DNA from: Butyricicoccus pullicaecorum
GTDB lineage: Bacteria; Bacillota; Clostridia; Oscillospirales; Butyricicoccaceae
Direction: 5' to 3'
NCBI GenBank assembly: GCA_018365995.1
Contig: JAGZIY010000002.1
Span: 186,001 to 250,000 of the forward strand
DNA: 64,000 bases
Numbering within the stretch: position 1 is the stretch's first letter; every line of letters begins with the position of its first letter. Below, in pieces: positions 24,801-34,167 of this stretch. The notes below the pieces were generated by a model. That model saw nothing but the letters and a program-made list of their open reading frames with translations. It had not been told where the DNA came from and made no database searches. Made by a program: the position numbers and the translations under genes.

Positions 24801-26900
24801 TCATGAATTGTCCTGATGCAGCTGGAATTTACCAACCAGTTCTTTCATTAAATGTGCCTGCCCAAACAGTTCTTCACTTGCAGCAGCGCTCTCCTGCGCA
24901 GTTGCTGCATTGGTCTGTACAATACTAGATATCCTGTCAATTCCCTGTGCAGCCTGCTGAATGGACTCCTTCTGTTTCAACGAATGTTCTGTAATCACGC
25001 CGACATGGGCTGCTACCTCAGAAATGTCATCGGTTACCGCATGGAAGGACTCTGCGGTCTCATCTGCAATCTTTTTCCCCTTCTCGATAGCACTCAGCGC
25101 CTTTGTGATAAGTTCTGCGGTTTCACCAGATGCCTCTGCTGTCTTGCTTGCAAGATTTCGAACCTCATCTGCTACCACTGCAAATCCCTTGCCTGCTGCA
25201 CCTGCACGTGCTGCTTCGACTGCAGCATTTAGTGCCAGAATATTGGTTTGGAATGCAATATCCTCAATATTCTTTACAATTTTTCCAATCTGATTGGACA
25301 TGGTGTTGATTTCATCCATCGCTTCCAGCATGCTATTCATCTTCTGGTCACCATATTCCACCTTCTCGATGACCGTTTGAACATTATCATTCACTTCCAT
25401 AGTATTCTGCGTATTGGAATCCACAGCCTGCTCGATTTCAACCATCATAGCTGCCAGTTCTTCCACATTAGACGCCTGCTCGGTGGCTCCCTGTGCCTGC
25501 GCCTGTGCGCCAAGGGAGATCTGGTCTGCCCCGGAATTTACCTGATCTGCTGCTTTTGAAATTCCAGTCAAGGTGTTGGAAAGTCTGTCACGTGTTGTCA
25601 GCAAACCTGCCTTGACCCCAGCAAATTCACCTGTATAATCACATTTGAGTTCAAATTTGAAGTCTCCCGCTGCCATTTGACCTAAAACATCAGAAATCTC
25701 AGCTATATATTCTGTGTACTGCTTTAAGCGCAGCGCCATTTTTTGAATGGATCTTCCCATAACACCAAACTCTGTCTTGCCCTGATCTCGAAGTTCAACA
25801 GACAGCTTGCCCTTCGCAATCTGCTGCGTAGATGCTGCCAATGCATGTACTGGATTGATAATCCGGATCTGCAAATACCAAAAGAGCGCAGCAAATAAAA
25901 GAATACCAAACGCAATACAAAGTATTGTCAAGATTTTACCCAACACATTGGCTTCTGCCATCATATTTTCTTCTGCAACCGTTGTGAGGATATACCAGCC
26001 ACTTTCCGGCACTTTTTGATACCATGCACGGTATTCTTTTCCATCTATCGTATATTTGCCGCTGCCTGTCGTTTGACTCAGCATCTCTTTTGCAAACGCA
26101 ACAACAGAAGGCTCCTTATCTTCCAAAATATTTGCACGCAGTAATTTTTCACTGTTCTCATCGGCAATGTACACACCGTTCTGATCGACCATCAGAGCGC
26201 GTCCGCCTGCAACTACGTCCAGTCCTGACACGAGCTGCTGCATATAGGACAAATCCAGATCAGTTGTAGCAACACCAATCAATTGACCATTTGTATTGTA
26301 AAATGGCGCAGATGCTGTTACCATAGAGATATTCGCAAAGTCATCGTGATATGGAGCTGACCACACAATGCTCTGCGTTATGTTTTTTGCACTTTGATAC
26401 CATTCCTGATCGGTATAGAAAACACCTTCTCCCAGTGAATAATTATCTACATACTTGATTTCACCGTTCTCACGCATACAATATGGGGAAAAGAATTGTT
26501 GATCTGCTCGGTACGCATAGGGCTCAAACCAGATACCGCCGCCAAACAGCTCCGAATTACTCCCTACAAAACTTGTCAGGAGTTCAGAATACGCCGCTCC
26601 CTTCCAATCCGCATTGCCTTGCACCGGATAGGAAGGCTGCTTGTAAATCATCTCTGCACCACGCGCCATCGTCTCTGTCACCATACGACTGGCTTCCATT
26701 GACTTTTGAATGGAAGCAGTTGCGGTATTTAGGCACTGCTCCATTTCCGACTCTGCGGCACGCTCAATAATCGCTCTGGATTTTCCATATCCTATGATGG
26801 ATAATACCGACATAGATAAGATAACGGTTGGAATAATCGCGAGCAACAGCAGTGTACGAATTGACTGATAGCCCTTGCGTTCCTTTCCTACTTTCTTCAT
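24801..26900 (-). CDS. Methyl-accepting chemotaxis protein with dCache sensor domain
   Basis: 699 residues. A first helix at about 17-38 is followed by an extracellular dCache-type sensor (about 40-320) with PYHDDFANISMVTASAPFY-like features, a second helix near 330-352, a HAMP domain (about 355-405), and a long coiled-coil signalling domain. The hairpin tip reads DIAFQTNILALNAAVEAAR with GFAVVADEVR downstream. It senses an unknown small ligand outside the cell and controls CheA. A flagellar-sigma promoter lies upstream and the gene is monocistronic, as expected for a dispersed receptor in the SigD regulon. Confidence 0.92.
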   Translation of the reverse strand: MKKVGKERKGYQSIRTLLLLAIIPTVILSMSVLSIIGYGKSRAIIERAAESEMEQCLNTATASIQKSMEASRMVTETMARGAEMIYKQPSYPVQGNADWKGAAYSELLTSFVGSNSELFGGGIWFEPYAYRADQQFFSPYCMRENGEIKYVDNYSLGEGVFYTDQEWYQSAKNITQSIVWSAPYHDDFANISMVTASAPFYNTNGQLIGVATTDLDLSYMQQLVSGLDVVAGGRALMVDQNGVYIADENSEKLLRANILEDKEPSVVAFAKEMLSQTTGSGKYTIDGKEYRAWYQKVPESGWYILTTVAEENMMAEANVLGKILTILCIAFGILLFAALFWYLQIRIINPVHALAASTQQIAKGKLSVELRDQGKTEFGVMGRSIQKMALRLKQYTEYIAEISDVLGQMAAGDFKFELKCDYTGEFAGVKAGLLTTRDRLSNTLTGISKAADQVNSGADQISLGAQAQAQGATEQASNVEELAAMMVEIEQAVDSNTQNTMEVNDNVQTVIEKVEYGDQKMNSMLEAMDEINTMSNQIGKIVKNIEDIAFQTNILALNAAVEAARAGAAGKGFAVVADEVRNLASKTAEASGETAELITKALSAIEKGKKIADETAESFHAVTDDISEVAAHVGVITEHSLKQKESIQQAAQGIDRISSIVQTNAATAQESAAASEELFGQAHLMKELVGKFQLHQDNS

Positions 26901-27013
26901 AATCTTTCACACTCTTTTCCTATCAATTTTCCTATCAACACATTGAATACAATTCTGATTGTTCTTCCACTTATTTTCTCACAGCCTTTCACTAAGCCAA
27001 GCGCCTCTTCCAA

Positions 27014-27040
27014 CATTCGGCTTTTATATTCAACATTTTA
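27014..27040 (-). promoter_or_regulatory. Sigma-28 (SigD/FliA) promoter of the chemoreceptor gene
   Basis: On the minus strand TAAA (27040-27037), a 15-bp spacer and GCCGAATG (27021-27014) match the known consensus TAAA-N15-GCCGATAA at 4 of 4 and 6 of 8 positions. It lies about 115 bp upstream of the start codon. The rest of the 286-bp gap holds no gene that I can see. Confidence 0.65.
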
Positions 27041-27187
27041 TACCTCTACCTGCTATTATATAGCTTAGTATACCATAACATGATTTTGTTGGAAATTCCA
27101 ATCTTCTAATTTTTACTAATATATTAAAAAATTTTTCTCTTATGACGAGATTCGATTTTTCCAAATTCACCAGATCAGGAGCATTTT

Positions 27188-27820
27188 ATGAAGCATATAT
27201 TTTTAACCGGTCAAATTCAATGCGGCAAGAGTACGCTCATTCAGTCCATTCTAAGGAACAGTACAGGAAAGCTAACAGCAGCAGGTGGATTCCTGACCTA
27301 TTTTACATGCCGCGACCCCGTACTTCCCCATAGCTTATATCTTGGCAATGCCGTTATTTATGGAGATTTATTCGGTCAATCGCATCACAGTCAATGGGTT
27401 TCCCCCGTACAACTCCATCAGTCACTGATTGCGCAGGATAATGTTCCAATCCCTGCCGCCGAATTTTCCGGAAATACGCATCCAAAGATTTTTTTAGATG
27501 CCTTCAATATAAGCGCAAAAGTCTGGATCGAACAGGGCTTAAAAAATGCACAGACAATCCTGCGCACCTCAAGGTGCTGCCCTATTCTAATCTTTGATGA
27601 GTGTGGATATCTCGAAGCCAATGCCACAGCATTTCATCAGGCTGTTTATCACGCACTGGACATGCCCATTCCGATTCTGGGTGTCCTCCGTCACATGACC
27701 ACTACCTCTTGGCTAGACCTGATTCGAAGCCACCCGAGCGTACAGCTCATTTCTGTAACGCCCTCCAACCGCGACACACTGGTGCCGCAGCTCACCGACG
27801 AACTGTTGTCCTCATTCTAA
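27188..27820 (+). CDS. P-loop NTPase resembling the THEP1 nucleoside-triphosphatase family
   Basis: 210 residues. The Walker A loop GQIQCGKS lies at 8-15 and a Walker B ILIFDECGYLE near residue 138; later LGVLRHM fits the strand after Walker B in THEP1-like NTPases. It is longer than typical THEP1 (about 175). AGGAGCATTTT precedes the ATG. Family members hydrolyse NTPs and often sit near molybdenum-enzyme genes, which would fit the XdhC gene 6 kb away; that link is weak because a chemoreceptor gene intervenes on the other strand. Confidence 0.65.
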   Translation: MKHIFLTGQIQCGKSTLIQSILRNSTGKLTAAGGFLTYFTCRDPVLPHSLYLGNAVIYGDLFGQSHHSQWVSPVQLHQSLIAQDNVPIPAAEFSGNTHPKIFLDAFNISAKVWIEQGLKNAQTILRTSRCCPILIFDECGYLEANATAFHQAVYHALDMPIPILGVLRHMTTTSWLDLIRSHPSVQLISVTPSNRDTLVPQLTDELLSSF

Positions 27821-28148
27821 TCGTACACTATGCTCTGCCCTCAAATAAAATCTTCTGTTTTCCCTTTTTCCTGACAGATTTTATCACAGACAATCATCTC
27901 TCCAGATTGCAAAAAGATAAAAAAGCTGCTTTCTCAGCAGCTTTAGGTTCGTCTAAGTTCGGTCAAAAAACTGTATTTTTTCGATAAGTCAGCGTCCGCC
28001 GAACAAAGTGCTCTGGACGAAGAATGCCCGAAACCGCGCATCAAATGAGCGATTCCGGGCATTTTGCTTTGTAAAAAGTCATACAAATGCGGAAACTTTT
28101 TACAGAATTTTGTACAGGCACGAAATACGATTCAAAGTCTTTTTCTAA
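27821..28148. other. Gene-free gap rich in inverted repeats
   Basis: The only gap above 300 bp. I see no credible frame. It holds an ATAAAATC-type hairpin (27845-27884) just after the NTPase gene, a perfect 9-bp stem with a T run on the minus strand (27921-27944), GTTCGG/CCGAAC arms (27956-27961 and 27999-28004) around a 37-nt region, a long imperfect stem with AATGCCCG/CGGGCATT arms (28023-28063), and TGTAAAAAGT/ACTTTTTACA arms (28070-28104). The second hairpin could terminate the minus-strand operon; the others could be a structured RNA or a decayed element. Confidence 0.5.
27910..27944 (-). terminator. Candidate terminator for the tolC-rnd-tetR-aph operon
   Basis: On the minus strand AAAGCTGCT-gagaa-AGCAGCTTTT is followed by TTATCTTTTT. 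It lies about 205 bp after the last stop codon, beyond two other hairpins. Confidence 0.6.
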
Positions 28149-29066
28149 TTAAACCTGTTCATACCAGCATGGCGGCTCACATGGCGTAAAGCCCCGAAAA
28201 TCATGCATAGCACGTGCATAATTCATCTGCATCTGTCGTACTACATCTGAACGAAACTGTGCCGCCCACAAAATTTGTTCAATTGCGCCATACGCCACCT
28301 CATAAGAAAACGCTTCCCAAAACACATCGGGTGGATTGCCTCGAAAATAGGCATGCAGCTGCCCATTGACGAATGCGGTACTGCGCGGGATAGAAAATGC
28401 CTGTGCTTTCTGAAAATCCTGCCACCGATCCCCAACAGAACGGCGGTCAAAATCGATTACTGCAATTTTCCCTTCGGGTGTCATAAGCAGATTTCCAATA
28501 TGGAAGTCTCCATGCAGACCGACAAGTCGTTTTGGCTGTGTCACATGCTTTGCCACAAACATAATCACACTGTCATCTCCAGCCATACGATGTCTGCTGC
28601 TCATATAGCCCAGTATGACACGCTTACGGCGCTCTACCTGTCCGTCTGCCTCGGTCCACTCTGCCGGCTCGAGCATTACACTATGAATTGCTGCGAGCGC
28701 ACGCCCAGCCTCTTGACCCAGACGATACTGCTCACTCTCCGGCATACCAATCAGTTCTCTCGATAAGGGCTCTCCCTCGATCCAACTCAAAATCTGATAT
28801 ACACGTCCATGATGCAGCCCACAGTCCACCGTCCGTGGTGTTGAAAATCCCATTGCCTGACAGCGCTGTACAAAGGCAAATTCTGCATATTTCTCCTTGG
28901 TACAGCTTTCATCTGCTGCCCGCAACAGAAAATGTTCCCCTGTATAGGTATAGATTTCATACTTTTCATCTGTACCCCAGCCATCGCGCACGGGCAGGAT
29001 CTTACGCCAGCGTTCGCTTCCCGGAATTCCCTTCAGCCACGCGCGATCCATTATTTTTCCCCGCAT
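28149..29066 (-). CDS. Aminoglycoside-phosphotransferase-like kinase (APH/ChoK fold)
   Basis: About 300 residues. The kinase-like motifs are HGDFHIGNLL (catalytic loop, about residue 183) and VIDFDRRSVG (metal-binding Asp). Family members phosphorylate small molecules such as aminoglycosides, homoserine or choline; resistance activity should not be assumed. Two starts are possible: ATG 29066 with AGGGGA upstream, or ATG 29051, which forms TAATG with the tetR stop. Last gene of the efflux operon, so it may share the TetR-controlled promoter. Its link with efflux is unusual and unexplained. Confidence 0.78.
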   Translation of the reverse strand: MRGKIMDRAWLKGIPGSERWRKILPVRDGWGTDEKYEIYTYTGEHFLLRAADESCTKEKYAEFAFVQRCQAMGFSTPRTVDCGLHHGRVYQILSWIEGEPLSRELIGMPESEQYRLGQEAGRALAAIHSVMLEPAEWTEADGQVERRKRVILGYMSSRHRMAGDDSVIMFVAKHVTQPKRLVGLHGDFHIGNLLMTPEGKIAVIDFDRRSVGDRWQDFQKAQAFSIPRSTAFVNGQLHAYFRGNPPDVFWEAFSYEVAYGAIEQILWAAQFRSDVVRQMQMNYARAMHDFRGFTPCEPPCWYEQV

Positions 29067-29626
29067 ACGTCCATCCCCTGCATCAATAAATCAACCAGCG
29101 CCTCTGCGGATACATCATACTTCTTTAGAAGTGTCCCCGGAACAGAGGTCAGCAGCGCCGTGGCAACAACAGGGTCAAGCCCCGCGCGCAGTTCTCCGGC
29201 ATCTCTCGCACGCTTGACCGCATCGAGCACCAGATTATACAATTCTGTATGATAGCGCTGTCCAATTTCATCAATGAGCGACAAAGACGTATTTTCACGA
29301 AATACATTCAAAAACTTTTGCCCCATCTGTGCCATAAGAGTTGTAAGAAAACGCATATAATTGAGCATTTTATGCCGAAACGGAACATCTTCCTCTAAAA
29401 TAATGCACATTTCCCGTTTTGCCTGTTCTGCCATTTGCTCTCCCACAGCGGTAAAAAGCGCCGTTTTTGACGGAAAATATTCATAAATAGTAGATTTCCC
29501 GATTCCAACACGCGTTGCAATTGCATCCATCCGTGCATGGTCAAATCCATTTTGGCAAAATTCTTCTGCTGCCGCAGTCAAAATTGCCAATCTGCGTCGG
29601 CTGCGAATGTCCAATTTTTCCTCCAT
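29051..29626 (-). CDS. TetR-family transcriptional repressor of the efflux operon
   Basis: 191 residues. The N-terminal HTH region is typical: AAAEEFCQNGFDHARMDAIA, then RVGIGKSTIYEYFPSKTALF. The C-terminal ligand domain is helical and variable. It is the fourth gene of the operon, after rnd, and a perfect TetR-type palindrome overlaps the operon's start site, so autoregulation is likely. The ligand is unknown; pump substrates are the usual inducers. Confidence 0.88.
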   Translation of the reverse strand: MEEKLDIRSRRRLAILTAAAEEFCQNGFDHARMDAIATRVGIGKSTIYEYFPSKTALFTAVGEQMAEQAKREMCIILEEDVPFRHKMLNYMRFLTTLMAQMGQKFLNVFRENTSLSLIDEIGQRYHTELYNLVLDAVKRARDAGELRAGLDPVVATALLTSVPGTLLKKYDVSAEALVDLLMQGMDVCGEK

Positions 29627-29632
29627 TTTGAC

Positions 29633-32600
29633 TTATGACTCTCCTTCCAAATTGTCTTGTCCCGTCATATTGGCTCTTTTGTGCGTCTTTCGGTTGGTAA
29701 TGTGTTCACTCAAGCTATCAATCAGTGAATAATAAACCGGCGTAAACAACAAAGTTACAATGGTCGAAACCACCATACCCGTAATCATAACGACCGCCAT
29801 TGGCTGCATCATTTCCGAACCCTCTCCATTGGAAAAAATCATAGGAAGCAGCCCCAAAATGGTTGTGAGGGTTGTCATCAAAACCGGACGCACGCGGCGC
29901 GGACACGCGTTCAAAATCGCAATGTCCTTTTCCTCTCCGCGTTTGCGGCGCACGTTGATATAGTCGATGAGCACAATTGAGGAGTTGACGACCGTGCCAG
30001 CAAGCATGATGACACCGATAAATGCAATCATAGAAATTTTGCTGCCCGTCAGCGGCAGTCCAATCAGCGATCCAAGCAAACCGATGGGCAGAATCGTCAT
30101 AATGATCACTGGCATCACAAAGGACTCAAACTGACTTGCAAGCACAAAATAAACGAGCCCCAATGCAACCACCAACGCATAAGCAAGACGCACAAAGGTT
30201 TCTATCATTTCCTGCATTTCACCGCCGGATTCATAAGAAATGCCTTCCGGCAACGGGAACGTATCCATCACCTCTTGTACTGCCGCGCTCATCTGTGCCG
30301 TAGATACGGTTTCATCTATACCGCCTGTAATGGTCACAGTACGACTTTGATTGATTCGATTGATGGACTGCGGCGCAAGTACCGTATTGACCTCCGCGAC
30401 CAGACGAAGCGGTACCGAACCACCAGTCTGTGTCGGGATCATCACACTGCGTAAGGCATCTAGGCTGCCCTTCGCACGGCTGTCTCCACGAACATTTACC
30501 CGAATTTCCTGTCCATCAATTTTCAACTGTGTGGCCGTCTGACCCGAAAGTTCACCGCGCACAGCCTGCCCAATTGCAGCAGCTGTCAGACCGAACTTAG
30601 AAGCATTGGCACGTTTGAGTGTAATTTCAACCTCCGGAACCTGCTCAGATGCCGAAGAAGATACCTCAACGGCTCCCGGCAACGCCTGTAATTTCTCTGT
30701 TAAATCCTCTGCTGTTGTGAGTAAAAGATCGTGATCGTCACCGCGCAGCGTAACCGAAATCGCCTCTCCTGTCATCGCCGACATATTCATTGTGCCGGAC
30801 GCTGTGACAGATATCTCTGCACCCGCTAAGTCCTGCACCTTTTCCCTGAGTGCAGCAGCGATTTCCTGTGTGCTGCGGTCTCTTTCGCCCTTTGTAACAA
30901 GCTTCATGGAAATGGCAGCGGTATTTGCAGAGGAGGTACTGCTAAGAGATGCACCTCCAGTTGTGTAATAAATACTTGTAATCTCCGGAACCTCCGCAAC
31001 AGCGATATCCACAACCCGATCTGACACAGCTGCAATATCTTCAAGTTCTGATCCGACAGGCATCTCAATCGAGACATCAACCATGCTTTCGTCCATTTCC
31101 GGTATCAGTTCTACACCTGTGAATGAAATGAATCCCAAAAATACAACAATCATACCACAGGATATCAGCACTGCTCTTTTGCGATGTGTAATGAAATACC
31201 CCAGCAGCTGCTTATATTTTTGCATCATTGGGCGGTCTGCAATATCATGACCGGTATCCGGTGTTCTCATCTTATGCTTTCCCCCACGGTCAAGCAACAT
31301 ATAGCAGAGGAGCGGTACCAATGTAAGCGCAATCAGCAGGGATGCAAAAAGCAGCGAGCAGATGGTCACACAAAATTCTCGGAACATCATCCCCGTCAAG
31401 CCGCCTGATAAGCCGATGGGCAAAAATACCGCAACAGTTGTAAGTGTAGATGCGGAGATAGACAGCGCAACCTCCTTTGTTCCCTCCACGCACGCATCAA
31501 AGCGAGAGGCTCCATCTGAACGGTAACGAAAAATATTTTCAAGCACAACAATGGAGTTATCCACGATCATACCCACGCCCATTGCAATCCCACCAAGTGA
31601 CATCATATTCATGGTGATTCTCGTGACCTGCATAATTAAAAATACAGAGATGATACAGATTGGCATGGACAGGGAAATCACAACCGTTGCTCCGATGTCA
31701 CGTAAAAATACAAACAGTACAACGGCTGCAAGCAACACGCCAAACACGATATTCTGTATGACAGAATCGACTGTCATATTGATGCTGTCGCTTTGATCCA
31801 TAAGCAGTACCCAATCCAGCGTTGGCAGCTCTGCTGTCACTTTCTCCAGCGCTTTTTTTGCACGCTCTGCTACCTGCAGCGTATTGACATCTGACTGCTT
31901 ATTAACCGAAATCGTCAGGCAAGGCTCTCCTCCAATTTTCGCGATGGTTGTCTGCTCCTGTGGTGCGAGATATACATTTGCAATTTCTCCAAGCCGAACA
32001 GCGCCGCTGCCCGCCGGCAGCGGAATGAGCGTATCCGCAATCTCCTGTACCGAGTTGTATTCTCCGTCTGTGCGCACAGAAAAACTCTGCGCACCAGACT
32101 GCACTGTGCCTGCCGGAAGTGCAACATTTTCTGCGGAAAGGATTTGCGCAATATAAGAAACAGACATATGGTACCCTGCAAGGCGATCCGCTTTGGTATC
32201 CACCACAATTTCATTGGCATATCCGCCCGCAATATCTACGGAGGCAACACCATCTATCCTTTCCAATGCCGGCTGAATCTCATCTTCGGCAATCGCTTGC
32301 AGAGAGGCAAGGTCTGCACCCTTTAAGCCCAAAGTCAGTACCGGAATAGAATCCACGTCCATTGTCATGGTAGTCGGTGCGTCGGCATCCTCCGGCAAAA
32401 AGCCCTTGACGCGATCGATTCGATCTCGCAAATCTACCATTGCCTCGTCCATATTGGTTCCGTCTGCAAAGCGAATCATGACCATGGAGGAGCCTTCGGA
32501 CGAAAGCGACTGGATCTCATCCATACCAGAAACACTCGCACAGGCAGATTCTATGGTCTTGGTGACCATATTCTCGACTTCCTGAGGCCCCGCATCGGTA

Positions 32601-32752
32601 TATGAGGTATAGACAACAGCCATTGGCAATTCCATATCCGGCAGCATTGCAAGCGGCAGAGAGGTAAAACCCATAATACCAAACACCACAACGAGGACAT
32701 ACGCCATAATGGTTGTAACCTTATGCTTCAGACAAAAGTCTGCAATATTCAT
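29633..32752 (-). CDS. RND-family efflux transporter (HAE1/SwrC-like)
   Basis: 1039 residues with the RND layout: one helix, a large extracytoplasmic loop, helices 2-6, then one helix, a second loop and helices 8-12. The start IADFCLKHKVTTIMAYV and the helix-4 region MSLGGIAMGVGMIVDNSIV are characteristic of AcrB/SwrC proteins, with a central Asp in VDNS. It exports drugs, lipids or surfactants using the proton gradient. Its ATG overlaps the stop of the fusion-protein gene by 4 bp. Full length, no frameshift. Confidence 0.92.
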   Translation of the reverse strand: MNIADFCLKHKVTTIMAYVLVVVFGIMGFTSLPLAMLPDMELPMAVVYTSYTDAGPQEVENMVTKTIESACASVSGMDEIQSLSSEGSSMVMIRFADGTNMDEAMVDLRDRIDRVKGFLPEDADAPTTMTMDVDSIPVLTLGLKGADLASLQAIAEDEIQPALERIDGVASVDIAGGYANEIVVDTKADRLAGYHMSVSYIAQILSAENVALPAGTVQSGAQSFSVRTDGEYNSVQEIADTLIPLPAGSGAVRLGEIANVYLAPQEQTTIAKIGGEPCLTISVNKQSDVNTLQVAERAKKALEKVTAELPTLDWVLLMDQSDSINMTVDSVIQNIVFGVLLAAVVLFVFLRDIGATVVISLSMPICIISVFLIMQVTRITMNMMSLGGIAMGVGMIVDNSIVVLENIFRYRSDGASRFDACVEGTKEVALSISASTLTTVAVFLPIGLSGGLTGMMFREFCVTICSLLFASLLIALTLVPLLCYMLLDRGGKHKMRTPDTGHDIADRPMMQKYKQLLGYFITHRKRAVLISCGMIVVFLGFISFTGVELIPEMDESMVDVSIEMPVGSELEDIAAVSDRVVDIAVAEVPEITSIYYTTGGASLSSTSSANTAAISMKLVTKGERDRSTQEIAAALREKVQDLAGAEISVTASGTMNMSAMTGEAISVTLRGDDHDLLLTTAEDLTEKLQALPGAVEVSSSASEQVPEVEITLKRANASKFGLTAAAIGQAVRGELSGQTATQLKIDGQEIRVNVRGDSRAKGSLDALRSVMIPTQTGGSVPLRLVAEVNTVLAPQSINRINQSRTVTITGGIDETVSTAQMSAAVQEVMDTFPLPEGISYESGGEMQEMIETFVRLAYALVVALGLVYFVLASQFESFVMPVIIMTILPIGLLGSLIGLPLTGSKISMIAFIGVIMLAGTVVNSSIVLIDYINVRRKRGEEKDIAILNACPRRVRPVLMTTLTTILGLLPMIFSNGEGSEMMQPMAVVMITGMVVSTIVTLLFTPVYYSLIDSLSEHITNRKTHKRANMTGQDNLEGES

Positions 32753-34164
32753 GAATTTGCCTCCTCAGGCTGTGCTGCTGATGACGCAGCGGGGGTGGGT
32801 GTGGATGCTTCCGGCGCGGGTACCGCGGCAGGTGCAGGCTGCTCCTGTGGAGCAGGTGTCGCTGTGGGTGCAGACGACGTATCCGGCGCAGGCTGTGTTT
32901 GCGGAGCGGGCTGCGGCAGCGGTACATCGGTCACCAGCTCTGTCTCCTGTGTTTTGTCCGTCTTATCGGCCACGATTCGTACTGCTGCACCATCTGTCAG
33001 ATAATTTTGTCCCTTAACAACCAGCATTTCGCCGCCCGTCAGCCCCGAAAGGATCTCAGTAATGCCATTTCCGACAATGCCAGTATCGACTGGAACTTTT
33101 GTTGCAGCATCCTCCTCTACAATATATACATAGCTTTGTGTTCCATCTGTCAAAATTGCATCTGATGGGATCGTCACCGTATCTCTGCGCTGATTGGTAA
33201 AAAATGTCACCTCTGCAAATGCACCAATTGGATAATTCACACCAAGCAGGGTGTACATACGCACCTCATAAAGTGCAGTCTGTGCATTGGCCGCCGGTGC
33301 AATGGAAGCAATCGCAGCCTGAAATGGCACATCGGAAACCGCAGATACCGTGACCTCTGCAATATCCCCAACCTTCAGTTGTCCCAACAGGTCTTCGGAT
33401 ACTTGTACCGAAACGCGAGTACGTCCACCCTCTGACAAAAGAACTGCGGGTCCAGACGGTGCCGCAATGCCGCCTGCTGTAATATTGACACCCACAACGA
33501 GTCCATCACATGGAGCTGTAACGGTTGCCGCAGCCACCTGTGCATTCATTTGGGATAGAGATGCCTCGATCTGGGCAAGCTGTGCCTGCTGACTGGCACG
33601 CGCCTGTGTCACAGCAGACTGTGCCTGACTGAGTTGATTGCGTGCCTGATCAAGCTGCATACGTGTCTGATCGACCTCAACCTGAGAAACGGCACCTACG
33701 TTAAATAACGCTAGTGTATTATCATAATTGGTCTGTGCTGTCGTGAGCGCACTCTGCGCAATTGGCAGGGCTGCCTGTGCATTTTGAATGGCCTCGTTTG
33801 TCATACGCTGTGTAGCATCATAACTCTGCTTGAGTGCACTGTAAGAGCTCGTAATCTGTGTCGTGTCAATTCGAAACAGCAAGTCTCCCTTTTTTACGCT
33901 ATCTCCCACCTTGACAGGCAGATTGAGTACTGTTCCAGAAATCGTTGGGACAATTGAAATGGGTGTATCTGCAACCACCTGTCCGGAAACCATACTCTCG
34001 TTGGATAAATTGGTGCGTACAACACTCTGTACTTCCACAGGCGTGCTGGAAGCAGACTCCTCCTGCTGTGTTGTTGAGTCCTCCGGCTGCTGTGCCTGAT
34101 TTCCGCACGCTGTCAATACAAGCAGTCCTGCGATTGCAGCCGCTACAAATCTTTTTTTCTGCAT
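32749..34164 (-). CDS. RND efflux membrane fusion (adaptor) lipoprotein
   Basis: 471 residues. The signal peptide ends in LTAC (Cys20). HlyD/AcrA features follow: a lipoyl-like strand (about 80-110), a coiled-coil hairpin (about 115-200) with TQRMTNEAIQNAQAAL and LDQARNQLSQAQSAV, then the second lipoyl half and beta barrel. The last 55 residues are Pro/Ala/Gln-rich low complexity with repeated QPAP, an extension not usual for AcrA and perhaps a flexible wall-spanning tail. It links the RND pump to the TolC-family protein. Confidence 0.9.
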   Translation of the reverse strand: MQKKRFVAAAIAGLLVLTACGNQAQQPEDSTTQQEESASSTPVEVQSVVRTNLSNESMVSGQVVADTPISIVPTISGTVLNLPVKVGDSVKKGDLLFRIDTTQITSSYSALKQSYDATQRMTNEAIQNAQAALPIAQSALTTAQTNYDNTLALFNVGAVSQVEVDQTRMQLDQARNQLSQAQSAVTQARASQQAQLAQIEASLSQMNAQVAAATVTAPCDGLVVGVNITAGGIAAPSGPAVLLSEGGRTRVSVQVSEDLLGQLKVGDIAEVTVSAVSDVPFQAAIASIAPAANAQTALYEVRMYTLLGVNYPIGAFAEVTFFTNQRRDTVTIPSDAILTDGTQSYVYIVEEDAATKVPVDTGIVGNGITEILSGLTGGEMLVVKGQNYLTDGAAVRIVADKTDKTQETELVTDVPLPQPAPQTQPAPDTSSAPTATPAPQEQPAPAAVPAPEASTPTPAASSAAQPEEANS

Positions 34165-34167
34165 GAA

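Noticed and set aside
28149..29066. Aminoglycoside resistance gene
   Set aside because: The kinase fold is shared by many non-resistance enzymes and no specific resistance subgroup features can be read, so only the family is stated.
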